23,465 nt of DNA from JALOTE01 sp031422195 (GTDB lineage: Bacteria; Pseudomonadota; Alphaproteobacteria; Rhizobiales; Rhizobiaceae), in the NCBI GenBank assembly GCA_031422195.1, contig JANOPZ010000072.1:1-23465 (forward strand), given 5' to 3'. Positions 1 through 7,548 of the stretch are shown here, piece by piece. The first letter of the stretch is position 1. Each line of letters starts with the position of its first letter. Below the pieces are notes generated by a model. That model made no database searches. It was not told the origin of the DNA and saw nothing but the letters and a program-made list of their open reading frames with translations. Position numbers and translations under genes: made by a program.

Positions 1-90
1 CTTCGTTTTCGGTGAGAACGGTGACATCGGCGTGTTGCCGATTGGCTTCCTCCACTTTGGCTTTAACCCAAGCGGGGGTTTGCGTGGATT
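1..90. other. Unexplained leading segment that does not continue the pyc reading frame
   Basis: Pyruvate carboxylase is about 1150 residues long, so some 850 residues should lie upstream of the conserved LEERWHEV at position 91. Instead the frame meets a TAA stop at 64-66, and the codons between do not resemble the family. The minus strand is open across the segment and reads protein-like residues (AWVKAKVEEANRQHADV, then TVLTENE), which I cannot assign. An open frame this short can occur by chance. The simplest reading is a chimeric contig end; a genuine rearrangement is the alternative. Confidence 0.5.
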
Positions 91-987
91 TTGGAAGAAC
101 GCTGGCATGAAGTGGCGCAGGCCTATGCAGACGCCAACCAATTGTTCGGTGATATCGTTAAAGTGACACCATCATCAAAAGTTGTTGGTGATATGGCGTT
201 GATGATGGTGAGCCAAGACTTAACCAAATCAGATGTTCTTGACCCAACGCGTGATATATCTTTCCCGGATTCTGTGGTGGACATGATGCGCGGCTCATTG
301 GGCCAGCCTCCGGGCGGATGGCCGGAAGGCATTCAGAAAAAAGTGCTGAAAGGTGAGGTGCCCATCACAGTGGTGCCGGGCTCATTGCTGGCCGATATTG
401 ATTTGTTTGGTGGCCATGAAAAACTGGAAAAAGAACTGGGGTTTGATCTATCGGATGCGCAGTTTGCTTCGCATTTGATGTATCCCAAAGTATTCCGCGA
501 TTTTATGGCAGCGCAAGATAAATATGGCCCGACCTCGATTTTGCCGACACCGGTTTATTTCTATGGCCTCCAATCAGAGGAAGAAATTTATATTACGCTT
601 GAGGCTGGTAAAACTATGGTTTTGCGCTGCCTTGCCATCGGCGACACAGATGAGGATGGCTTTAGAACGGTGTTCTTTGAACTTAACGGCCAGCCTCGCC
701 GCATTAAAGTGCCGGATCGCACCCATGGTGCAGCAACCGCCCGCGTTCGAGCCAAGGCTGAAATTGGTAATGTGACACACATCGGCGCACCATTACCGGG
801 CGTAATTTCAGCGCTGCCGGTTGCAGCCGGTCAGGCCATAAAAGCAGGCGACGTGCTGTTGTCGATTGAAGCCATGAAGATGGAAACCGCTATCCATGCG
901 GATCGTGACGGTGTGATAGAGCGCGTTGATATCAAAATTGGCGACCAGATCGATGCCAAGGACTTGCTGATTGTGCTGAAGGGGTAA
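91..987 (+). CDS. pyc: Pyruvate carboxylase, C-terminal part (5' incomplete)
   Basis: This is the C-terminal 298 residues of pyruvate carboxylase, the cytoplasmic biotin enzyme that carboxylates pyruvate to oxaloacetate for anaplerosis. Seen directly: the end of the carboxyltransferase/PYC-OADA region (DRWHEV-like start, VTPSSKVVGDMA at about residues 25-36, FYGL at about 157-160), then a biotinyl (BCCP) domain at about residues 228-298. The biotin-attachment motif EAMKMET has its lysine codon at 877-879. The TTG at 91 is only where the open frame begins after an in-frame stop and should not be taken as the real start; the biotin carboxylase and most of the carboxyltransferase domain are missing. 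A probable terminator overlaps the stop codon. The family call is very secure. The 5' break is either an assembly artefact or a rearrangement. Confidence 0.93.
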   Translation: MEERWHEVAQAYADANQLFGDIVKVTPSSKVVGDMALMMVSQDLTKSDVLDPTRDISFPDSVVDMMRGSLGQPPGGWPEGIQKKVLKGEVPITVVPGSLLADIDLFGGHEKLEKELGFDLSDAQFASHLMYPKVFRDFMAAQDKYGPTSILPTPVYFYGLQSEEEIYITLEAGKTMVLRCLAIGDTDEDGFRTVFFELNGQPRRIKVPDRTHGAATARVRAKAEIGNVTHIGAPLPGVISALPVAAGQAIKAGDVLLSIEAMKMETAIHADRDGVIERVDIKIGDQIDAKDLLIVLKG

Positions 988-1008
988 GGGTTAACGCTCT
1001 TACTTTTT
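984..1008 (+). terminator. Probable Rho-independent terminator of pyc
   Basis: GTAAG at 984-988 pairs with CTTAC at 999-1003. The stem is extended inward by G-C and G-U pairs, leaves a TAAC loop, and is followed directly by five T (1004-1008) and more T-rich sequence. The stem includes the pyc stop codon. It is short, so this is a moderate call. Confidence 0.5.
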
Positions 1009-1096
1009 AATTTCCGAGCAGATATTTTCTGCGATGGACAATTGCAAAACCTTAATTTATCGATCTCCAAAGCGCTTTGAATTTACTGGATACCGC

Positions 1097-2251
1097 ATGA
1101 CCTTCCCGCAATCCCGCCAAGCCGTATCGGCTCTGTTTCTGGCCAATGGCTTTGTTGTTGGCTCTTGGGCGCCGATGATTCCTGAGTTTAAGGCGCAACT
1201 CGGCCTCGATGAAGGTGGTCTTGGTCTGATGATCCTTGGCTTTGGTATTGGCTCGCTGATTGCCATGCCGATGGTCGGAGCGATCATCGCTAAAAGCGGA
1301 TCACGCAATATTGTTCTGATGCTGGCCGCGCTGATGATTTTAGCGTTGCCATCCGTGCTTTTTGCCCCAATTGTTCCGGTCGCGTTTATTGCGCTTTTGT
1401 TCACCGGGGCAATGATTGGCGGCATGGATGTGGCGATGAATGCCAATGCGGTTGCCGTTGAACGCGACATGCACAAAGCCATTATGTCTTCTTGCCACGG
1501 CTTTTGGAGCCTTGGCGGGTTTGTCGGTGCGGGTCTTGGCGGCCTGTTGATTGCAAAACTGGGCGGCCCAATGCACGTGCTGATTGTCACAGCAATTGTT
1601 GCAGTTCTGGTTGGGTTTGCTTGGCATAAGACGTTTGATGATAGGCTTGCGGTCAGTGCCGATGGCAAGACCAACAAGGCTGCTTTGCCCAGAAAAGTGC
1701 TGCCTTATTTTATTGGTTTGGTAGCGCTGGCGTGTATGGTGCCTGAAGGCTCAGTTTTAGATTGGGGCGCACTTTATTTGCGTCAAGAATTGGGCTCTGA
1801 TGTTGCTCAATCCGGTCTGGCGTTTTCGGCTTTTGCCGGAACTATGGCAATCATGCGGTTTTTGGGCGACACTATTCGCAACCGGTTCGGGGCCGCCAAT
1901 ACATTTCGGGTCTCGACCCTGTTTGCCGGGTTGGGCCTTGCCATCGCAGCGCAAGCCAATGTTGGTTCAATTGCTATATTAGGGTTTGCTATTGCCGGTA
2001 TTGGCGTTGCCAATCTTGTGCCGATTGCGTTTTCAGCGGCGGGCAACCTGCCGGGCTATGCGCCAGGGGTCGCGATTTCAGTGGTTACCTTTATGGGTTA
2101 TTCCGGTATTTTGTTTGCGCCATCGCTCATAGGCTTTATCGCTGAGTATACTGGTTTTGCTGTCGTATTTCTTGCACTGGCCGTGGCTCAAATTGCAGTG
2201 TTTTTTGCCGCGCCGCTCACACGGCATGCCGATGGCATTACGAAAAGCTGA
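1097..2251 (+). CDS. MFS transporter (YbjJ/FucP-like)
   Basis: This encodes a polytopic inner-membrane permease of the major facilitator superfamily with about 12 hydrophobic segments over 384 residues, a normal length. The N-terminal half shows the features of the YbjJ-type group: FLANGFVVGSWAPMIP in helix 1, a GLGLMILGFGIGSLIAMP helix 2, and an acidic/Asn helix with GGMDVAMNANAVAVE. This group is annotated as putative sugar or small-molecule transporters; the substrate cannot be read from the sequence. The frame is open from 1034, but the ATG at 1097 (MTFPQSRQAVSALFL) gives the family's usual N-terminus, so I prefer it. The 3' end overlaps the convergent iorB gene by 14 bases, so the two stop codons lie inside each other's genes. 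No obvious dedicated regulator is adjacent. Confidence 0.85.
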   Translation: MTFPQSRQAVSALFLANGFVVGSWAPMIPEFKAQLGLDEGGLGLMILGFGIGSLIAMPMVGAIIAKSGSRNIVLMLAALMILALPSVLFAPIVPVAFIALLFTGAMIGGMDVAMNANAVAVERDMHKAIMSSCHGFWSLGGFVGAGLGGLLIAKLGGPMHVLIVTAIVAVLVGFAWHKTFDDRLAVSADGKTNKAALPRKVLPYFIGLVALACMVPEGSVLDWGALYLRQELGSDVAQSGLAFSAFAGTMAIMRFLGDTIRNRFGAANTFRVSTLFAGLGLAIAAQANVGSIAILGFAIAGIGVANLVPIAFSAAGNLPGYAPGVAISVVTFMGYSGILFAPSLIGFIAEYTGFAVVFLALAVAQIAVFFAAPLTRHADGITKS

Positions 2252-4493
2252 CGCTATCTGAAAAAGGTAACGTACGAATCCGGTTTCCGGTTAGTTTGAA
2301 AATTGCATTAGCCAGCGCAGGCGCTACCACGGGTGTTGCTAATTCTCCAACGCCGCCCGGTTTGGTGCCGGTTTGTAAAACATCAGTGATGATTGGCGGG
2401 CAGGCGCTTATGCGAAGCACCGGGTAGCTGTCATAGTTTGCTTCAGTGACTGCGCCATTGGTAACCGTGATTTTTTCGCTGCGTGCCGCCGATAGGCCCA
2501 TGATTGTAGCCGAAACCAGTTGGTCAGCAATCAGCCCGGGGTCAAGTGCGATACCAACATCGGCGACCACAATAATACGGTCAATTTTTATCCCGTCAGC
2601 ACTACCGGAAACTTCTATGATTGTAGCCACATGACTGTCGTAAGCATTGAGATAGGCAAGGCCCTGTTTGACACCTTCGCTGCCCCAGCCTGCCAGTTCG
2701 GCGGCACGGGTGAGCACGCCTTGTGCAGCCACATTGCCTTCAAGCAAGGCAAGGCGTTGTTTCAGCGGGTCAGCACTGACGCGGACTGCAATTTCGTCCA
2801 AAGCAGATTCCAGAAAGAATGTGTTGTGGGAATAGCCAACGGAACGCCAGTATCCAGCGGGTAGCGGCAGGGTTACGTCAACGCCTTCGACACGAAACGC
2901 TTTAAGGCGATAAGGCACATCAAACGCGCCTTCCGCTAAATAGGCGTCCGGACCAGCAAGCGTCAGCGCCGGCAAAAGACGCGAGGCAATACTGCGCGTT
3001 ACCGATGGGGTGGCGATTTTTATCTCTAAAGCTTCAGGAATTCCATCGTCGACCGGTAAGGCACGAATGCGGGCATGCGCAGGTGGCCGGTAAGCATCAT
3101 GCGTGAAGTCTTCTTCGCGCCGCCAAGTCAGCTGCACAGGCCTGCCGTTGATGTCTTTGGCGGCGATTGCCGCAAACAAAGCAAAATCCACTTCAGCACG
3201 CCGCCCGAAACCGCCGCCCAAATGTGTGACATGGATGGTGATATTGGCAAAAGGGATATCAAGCGCATTGCCAACTGCAAGTTGCACCAAGGATGGCGCT
3301 TGGGTTGGGGCCCAAATAATCATCTTGCCATCCTTGAATTGCGCCGTGGCATTCATCGGCTCCATGGCGGCATGGGCAAGTGGCGGGACGGCATAATCAA
3401 GCGTCAATAAATTGCGGTTGGTAGAGCCATTCAGTGTGGCCGTTGCATCGCCAGTTTTGGCCAATGACCAGCCTGAGCCGGTTTTAATGCCGTCGCTTAA
3501 AAGTGCGGCCAGCGCCGCATCGTCGGCAGCTTTACCGTCATAGCGCCATTTGATTTTCAACGCCTCGGCGGCCTTAAAAGCTGCCCAAGTGTTGTCAGCA
3601 ATAACTGCCACGCCATTGCTGAACACAGTTTCAATAGGCACGAGTTTTTGAAAGCCTTTCACGGCTTTGGCTTCATTGTCTTCAATCGCCCCAAGTTTTG
3701 CGTCAAAGCGTGGGGCCATTAATACGGTGCCATGCAGCATGTCCGGCAGATCAACATCAATGCCAAAAACTGCCGCCCCGGTGACTTTAGCCAACCCGTC
3801 TTTGCGCGGTTGCGATTTGCCAAGTGTTGCCCAATTTTCTTTTGGCTTTAATTTTACGCGTTCCGGCATCGGTAGTTTTGCAGCCGTTGCTGCCAATTCG
3901 CCATAAGAAAGCGAGCGCCCGGAGCTCTGATGAATAACACGTCCGCCAGATGTAACCAGCGCCGCTGATGCAACGTTTAATTCAAGCGATGCTGCTTCCA
4001 AAAGCAATGCGCGGGCCGTTGCGGCGGCTTGCCTCATCCGGTCAAACGCATCACGAGTGGAGGTGGAAGAACCTGTCACTTGAAGGCCAACCACAGGTGC
4101 GGCAATTGTGGTAATTCCATTCCACAGCCGGTTGAGAATTGGCGCTGTCTGACTGGTAAACGGCGAAATATCTGCAGCGATTTTCGTGTTGCCATAAGCA
4201 CCTGAGGCGGGGCCGTGCTCTACTTGCAAATCAGCCAATGCAATATCCAGCTCTTCCGCCACCAAAGCGGCCAGCGTGGTGGAAACGCCTTGGCCCATTT
4301 CAGCATAGGGAACGATGGCCGTAATTATGCCGTCTGCTGCAACTTTTACATAGGGCGTCAATGCGGCTTCATTGTCTTTTAATGTGGCAAGAAGCGGGTT
4401 GGTCCAATCGCTGGCGGCCCAGCGCCAGCCGACGACCAATGCGCCTGCCATTGCGGCTGAACCCAATAAAAATACCCGGCGTGCTAGGCCCAT
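2238..4493 (-). CDS. iorB: Isoquinoline 1-oxidoreductase-type molybdopterin-binding large subunit
   Basis: This is the large, molybdenum-cofactor-binding subunit of a xanthine-dehydrogenase-family hydroxylase of the IorB type. Such enzymes hydroxylate N-heterocycles or oxidise aldehydes using water-derived oxygen. The 751-residue length matches the family. An N-terminal twin-Arg-like stretch followed by a hydrophobic segment (residues about 4-24, RRVFLLGSAAMAG) suggests Tat export or membrane tethering. Visible motifs: MGQGV (66-70), the cofactor loop GGGFGRR (426-432), RREEDFTHDAYRPP (about 458-471) and the catalytic glutamate in GVGE (Glu717). It starts one base after the iorA stop codon, so the two subunits are co-translated. 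No third cytochrome subunit and no cofactor-sulfuration (XdhC) gene is present, so the electron acceptor is unknown. The family call is strong; the substrate is unknown and isoquinoline should not be assumed. Confidence 0.9.
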   Translation of the reverse strand: MGLARRVFLLGSAAMAGALVVGWRWAASDWTNPLLATLKDNEAALTPYVKVAADGIITAIVPYAEMGQGVSTTLAALVAEELDIALADLQVEHGPASGAYGNTKIAADISPFTSQTAPILNRLWNGITTIAAPVVGLQVTGSSTSTRDAFDRMRQAAATARALLLEAASLELNVASAALVTSGGRVIHQSSGRSLSYGELAATAAKLPMPERVKLKPKENWATLGKSQPRKDGLAKVTGAAVFGIDVDLPDMLHGTVLMAPRFDAKLGAIEDNEAKAVKGFQKLVPIETVFSNGVAVIADNTWAAFKAAEALKIKWRYDGKAADDAALAALLSDGIKTGSGWSLAKTGDATATLNGSTNRNLLTLDYAVPPLAHAAMEPMNATAQFKDGKMIIWAPTQAPSLVQLAVGNALDIPFANITIHVTHLGGGFGRRAEVDFALFAAIAAKDINGRPVQLTWRREEDFTHDAYRPPAHARIRALPVDDGIPEALEIKIATPSVTRSIASRLLPALTLAGPDAYLAEGAFDVPYRLKAFRVEGVDVTLPLPAGYWRSVGYSHNTFFLESALDEIAVRVSADPLKQRLALLEGNVAAQGVLTRAAELAGWGSEGVKQGLAYLNAYDSHVATIIEVSGSADGIKIDRIIVVADVGIALDPGLIADQLVSATIMGLSAARSEKITVTNGAVTEANYDSYPVLRISACPPIITDVLQTGTKPGGVGELATPVVAPALANAIFKLTGNRIRTLPFSDSVSFS

Positions 4494-4494
4494 C

Positions 4495-4959
4495 TTAGGC
4501 TTGCTCTTTCAGTTTTTCAGCAGCAAGCAAAATGCCCGCGCGGATTTTCGGGTATGTTCCACAGCGGCAAAGATTGCCTTCCATCGCCGCATTAATGTCA
4601 GCTTCAGTTGGCTCGGGCGTTTCAGTGAGAAGTGACACTGCATTGAGGATTTGGCCGGATTGGCAATAGCCGCATTGCATCACATTGAGTTCCAGCCATG
4701 CCTGCTGCACGGCATGAAGCGTTGTGCCACTAGCCAGCCCTTCGATTGTGGTGACTGCGCCTTTCACCTCAGAAACCGGTGTCACGCAAGACCGCGTCGC
4801 CACGCCATCAATCAGCACCGTGCACGCGCCGCAAGCCGCAATCCCGCAGCCATATTTGGTGCCTTTGAGGCCAACAATATCACGCAATGCCCAGAGCAAA
4901 GGCATATCGGCCTCAGCACCGACTTGGCGGGACTGGTTGTTGATGAGAAGCGTGAACAT
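4495..4959 (-). CDS. iorA: Isoquinoline 1-oxidoreductase-type [2Fe-2S] small subunit
   Basis: This is the 154-residue iron-sulfur subunit that passes electrons from the molybdenum site of the IorB partner. The N-terminal plant-type [2Fe-2S] site has Cys38, Cys43, Cys46 and Cys58 (GCGIAACGAC, then RSC). The second, C-terminal cluster has Cys96 and Cys99 (QCGYCQSG) and Cys131 and Cys133 (LCRCGTY). Both are canonical and complete. The frame is open to 5238, but ATG 4959 (MFTLLINNQ) gives the normal family length, and the upstream extension would run through a palindromic repeat. No Shine-Dalgarno sequence precedes this ATG. With a TATAGT box only about 10 bases upstream, the mRNA may be leaderless. 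It is the first gene of the iorA-iorB pair. Confidence 0.93.
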   Translation of the reverse strand: MFTLLINNQSRQVGAEADMPLLWALRDIVGLKGTKYGCGIAACGACTVLIDGVATRSCVTPVSEVKGAVTTIEGLASGTTLHAVQQAWLELNVMQCGYCQSGQILNAVSLLTETPEPTEADINAAMEGNLCRCGTYPKIRAGILLAAEKLKEQA

Positions 4960-4968
4960 AAAATAGAA

Positions 4969-4995
4969 ACTATATAAGCGGCGTGTTTTTATCAA
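4969..4995 (-). promoter_or_regulatory. Candidate promoter of iorAB
   Basis: On the minus strand, TTGATA (4995-4990) and TATAGT (4974-4969) are 15 bp apart, a slightly short spacing, and end ten bases before the iorA start. This would place transcription initiation at or within a few bases of the ATG. It is based on hexamer matching only. Confidence 0.3.
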
Positions 4996-5007
4996 GACGA
5001 TGGCGGC

Positions 5008-5150
5008 TCCTTCGTCCTTCGAGACGCGCTTTTCAAGCGCTCCACAGGATGAAGGATTTATTATGAGCCCGCGCCCCCTTAGGACATTGCAGCTGCTTTT
5101 CTGCCCTTCATCCTGAGGGGCCGCGCAGCGGCGTCTCGAAGGGCGAAGGA
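5008..5150. repeat. Intergenic palindromic (REP/ERIC-like) repeat element
   Basis: Left arm 5008-5055 and right arm 5104-5150 are imperfect reverse complements. Both outer ends read TCCTTCG.CCTTCGAGACG and both inner ends read AGGATGAAGG. About 48 bases of spacer (5056-5103) separate the arms. The outer and inner motifs are typical of dispersed palindromic repeats between genes in Rhizobiales. It lies in the 320-base iorA-ispG gap, which otherwise holds only promoter-like sequences and the 15-bp tandem repeat. Copy number in the genome cannot be seen from one window. Confidence 0.7.
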
Positions 5151-5192
5151 ATTTCCAGTCGTTGAATTGGCCTATTTTTGCCTCAAATCCCT

Positions 5193-5220
5193 CTGACAAT
5201 TTGCGCAAACACCGTGTAAG
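5193..5220 (+). promoter_or_regulatory. Candidate ispG promoter entering the tandem repeat
   Basis: CTGACA (5193-5198) is a near-consensus -35 box. TGTAAG (5215-5220), 16 bp later, is a weak -10 box supplied by the first copy of the 15-bp repeat. The two following copies supply similar TGTAAG/TGTAAA hexamers at wrong spacing. This is hexamer matching only. Confidence 0.25.
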
Positions 5221-5250
5221 CAAACACAGTGTAAGCAAACACCGTGTAAA
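5206..5250 (+). repeat. Three tandem 15-bp repeats upstream of ispG
   Basis: Copies are at 5206-5220, 5221-5235 and 5236-5250. The unit is CAAACACCGTGTAAG, with one change in copy 2 (ACAGTGT) and one in the last base of copy 3. Each copy centres on an odd palindrome ACACnGTGT, so the array is also three evenly spaced dyads. The array ends 29 bases before the ispG ATG. Confidence 0.9.
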
Positions 5251-5279
5251 GAGAATCCAACATCTCGCCGGAGCCGTCT

Positions 5280-6530
5280 ATGTCTGCGTTTATTTCTGAT
5301 CTTAGCCCCCGCCACCAAACCGTTGGCGTTAATGTTGGCGGCGTAATCGTCGGCGGCGGCGCACCCATTGTTGTTCAATCGATGACCAACACCGATACCG
5401 CTGATATCGATGCCACAGTGGCGCAGGTTGCGGCACTTTATAAGGCCGGTTCTGAAATTGTTCGCGTCACGGTTGACCGCGATGAAAGTGCAGCCGCAGT
5501 ACCCAAAGTTCGTGAGCGTCTCGAGCGTTTAGGCCTTAACGTTCCGCTGGTTGGCGACTTTCACTATATCGGACACAAACTTTTGACCGACCATCCGGCC
5601 TGCGCCGAGGCGCTTGCCAAATACCGCATCAACCCCGGCAATGTGGGATTTAAGGATAAAAAAGACCGCCAGTTTGCCGACATTATCAATGTTGCGCTGA
5701 AGCACAACAAGCCGGTGCGCATTGGCGTTAACTGGGGTTCGCTCGATGGCGTGCTGCTGACACGGTTGATGGATGAAAATGCTGGCAGCGAGAGCCCGAT
5801 TTCAGCAGATGACGTGATGATTGAGGCTATGGTTCAATCCACTCTGCACTCAGCGCAGCTGGCTGAAGAGCTTGGCATGGGCCGCGATAAGATCATTTTA
5901 TCTGCCAAAGTCAGTCAAGTGCAAATGCTGATCAAAACTTATTGTGTGTTGGCCTCGCGCTCAAATTATGCCTTGCATCTTGGGCTGACCGAGGCTGGCA
6001 TGGGTTCCAAAGGCATTGTGTCTTCGTCGGCGGCGCTGGGTATTTTGTTGCAGCAAGGCATTGGCGACACCATCCGAATTTCGCTGACGCCGGAGCCAAA
6101 TGGCGACCGCACTAAAGAAGTGCAGGTTGCACAGGAGTTGTTGCAGGTGATGGGTTTCCGCCAATTCATGCCGGTGGTGGCCGCTTGCCCCGGTTGCGGG
6201 CGCACGACATCTACTGTGTTTCAGGAATTGGCGCAAAAGATCGAGCTTGATCTTAAACGCAACATGCCGGTCTGGCGCGATAAATACCCGGGCGTTGAAA
6301 GCCTGAAAGTGGCGGTGATGGGCTGTATTGTGAACGGTCCCGGTGAAAGCAAGCATGCTGATATTGGAATATCGCTGCCCGGCACCGGTGAAATGCCTGC
6401 CGCACCGATTTTTATAGACGGCAAAAAGGCGGTTACGCTTCGCGGTGATAATATCGCCGCTGATTTTGAAGCGCTGTTGGCGACCTATATTGAAAAGCGG
6501 TTTGGCGCGAGACAAGTAGCCGCAGAATAG
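5280..6530 (+). CDS. ispG: 4-hydroxy-3-methylbut-2-enyl diphosphate synthase (IspG/GcpE)
   Basis: This is the penultimate enzyme of the MEP isoprenoid pathway. It reductively converts 2-C-methyl-erythritol 2,4-cyclodiphosphate to HMBPP using a [4Fe-4S] cluster, in the cytoplasm. The 416-residue length and the whole sequence fit the bacterial family. The N-terminal TIM barrel begins around VGGVIVGGGAPIVVQSMTNTDT (residues 19-40). The C-terminal cluster domain carries Cys303 and Cys306 (ACPGCGRTTS), Cys349 and Glu356 (MGCIVNGPGESKHADIG). ATG 5280 is preceded by CCGGAG eight bases upstream. The gene stops one base before the stop of the convergent ispA, so two isoprenoid genes are tail-to-tail with no room for a terminator. 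Upstream are the 15-bp tandem repeats. Confidence 0.97.
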   Translation: MSAFISDLSPRHQTVGVNVGGVIVGGGAPIVVQSMTNTDTADIDATVAQVAALYKAGSEIVRVTVDRDESAAAVPKVRERLERLGLNVPLVGDFHYIGHKLLTDHPACAEALAKYRINPGNVGFKDKKDRQFADIINVALKHNKPVRIGVNWGSLDGVLLTRLMDENAGSESPISADDVMIEAMVQSTLHSAQLAEELGMGRDKIILSAKVSQVQMLIKTYCVLASRSNYALHLGLTEAGMGSKGIVSSSAALGILLQQGIGDTIRISLTPEPNGDRTKEVQVAQELLQVMGFRQFMPVVAACPGCGRTTSTVFQELAQKIELDLKRNMPVWRDKYPGVESLKVAVMGCIVNGPGESKHADIGISLPGTGEMPAAPIFIDGKKAVTLRGDNIAADFEALLATYIEKRFGARQVAAE

Positions 6531-6531
6531 T

Positions 6532-7437
6532 TTAATTTTTTCGTTGGCCAATAAAAGCGGCAAGGTCTTTCAGGATTGCAGCTTTTTCTCCGAATGGCTC
6601 CAGAATCTGCGCCGCTTCAGCTTCAAGGGCATCAAGTTTTGCCTGTGCCCAGTTAATGCCGTGCAAACTCACGAGCGTGCCTTTGCCGCGGGCCGCGTCC
6701 TTGCCGGTGGCTTTGCCCATGGTTGTAGCATCGGCGGTTAAATCCAACAGGTCATCGGCAATTTGAAACGCCAAGCCAATGATTTCTCCAAAGCGTGCCA
6801 AGCGCAACACCTCGGCCTCGTCAGCGCCCATCGCAATGGCGCCAGCGCGGGCAGCAAACCGGATCAGCGCGCCGGTTTTCATAGCCTGCAACAAAACGAT
6901 ACCTGCCTCATTTGGCGGATAGCTTTCAGCGGCAAGATCGAGTGCTTGCCCTCCAGCCATGCCGCCAAGCCCTGAAGCACGCGCGAGGTCTGACACCAGC
7001 CGGATTTTAACATATGCCTCGAGCTTTGTTTCTGGCGCAGCAATAACGTCAAATGCTAAAGTCAAAAGGCTGTCGCCGGCTAAAATTGCGGTGGCTTCAT
7101 CAAATGCACGATGAACCGTTGGCCGGCCACGACGAAGATCATCATTGTCCATCGACGGCAAATCATCGTGAATTAATGAATAGCAATGGATGCACTCCAA
7201 AGCTATGCCAATGCGCAAGATGGAATGATCGGGCTGGCCAAATAAATGTGCAGCTTCAAACAATAAAAACGGGCGCAAACGTTTGCCTCCGTCCAGTGCG
7301 CCGTAGCGCATCGCTTTTAACAGCTGCGCAGGCCGGTGCTGTTCGCCGATTTCATTTTTCGCAGTGAGAAGCGCGTCAAGTGCCACTTCAAAGGTTGAGG
7401 CAAATGCTTTCATCTGGTCTTCAAGGTTCATATGCAT
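6532..7437 (-). CDS. ispA: Farnesyl diphosphate synthase (short-chain polyprenyl synthase)
   Basis: This cytoplasmic prenyltransferase builds geranyl/farnesyl diphosphate from IPP and DMAPP, downstream of the convergent ispG. It is 301 residues from the ATG at 7437. The first aspartate-rich motif is DDLPSMDNDD (91-100), the second is DDLLD (228-232), and GGKRLRP (50-56) binds diphosphate. Spacing and length are those of bacterial FPP synthases rather than long-chain synthases. The frame is open up to 7530. ATG 7437 (MHMNLEDQ) or the near-identical ATG 7431 are the likely starts; neither has a clear Shine-Dalgarno sequence. It is divergent from mtgA with about 110 bases between. Confidence 0.93.
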   Translation of the reverse strand: MHMNLEDQMKAFASTFEVALDALLTAKNEIGEQHRPAQLLKAMRYGALDGGKRLRPFLLFEAAHLFGQPDHSILRIGIALECIHCYSLIHDDLPSMDNDDLRRGRPTVHRAFDEATAILAGDSLLTLAFDVIAAPETKLEAYVKIRLVSDLARASGLGGMAGGQALDLAAESYPPNEAGIVLLQAMKTGALIRFAARAGAIAMGADEAEVLRLARFGEIIGLAFQIADDLLDLTADATTMGKATGKDAARGKGTLVSLHGINWAQAKLDALEAEAAQILEPFGEKAAILKDLAAFIGQRKN

Positions 7438-7548
7438 GGCCAAATCTTTGGCGATCTCAATGAAAGCGGTCAAGAGGCGCGATCGGCATCTGACTTGCAT
7501 CTTATAGCGCCCGTCGCGTATGGCTGGCACAGTTTGGGGCGCGAATTG

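Noticed and set aside
4960..5238. N-terminal extension of the iorA frame to 5238
   Set aside because: It would add about 93 residues not found in the family and is read through the palindromic repeat; the 154-residue product from ATG 4959 is the normal length.
5206..5250. CRISPR array
   Set aside because: Direct 15-bp units abut with no spacers between them.
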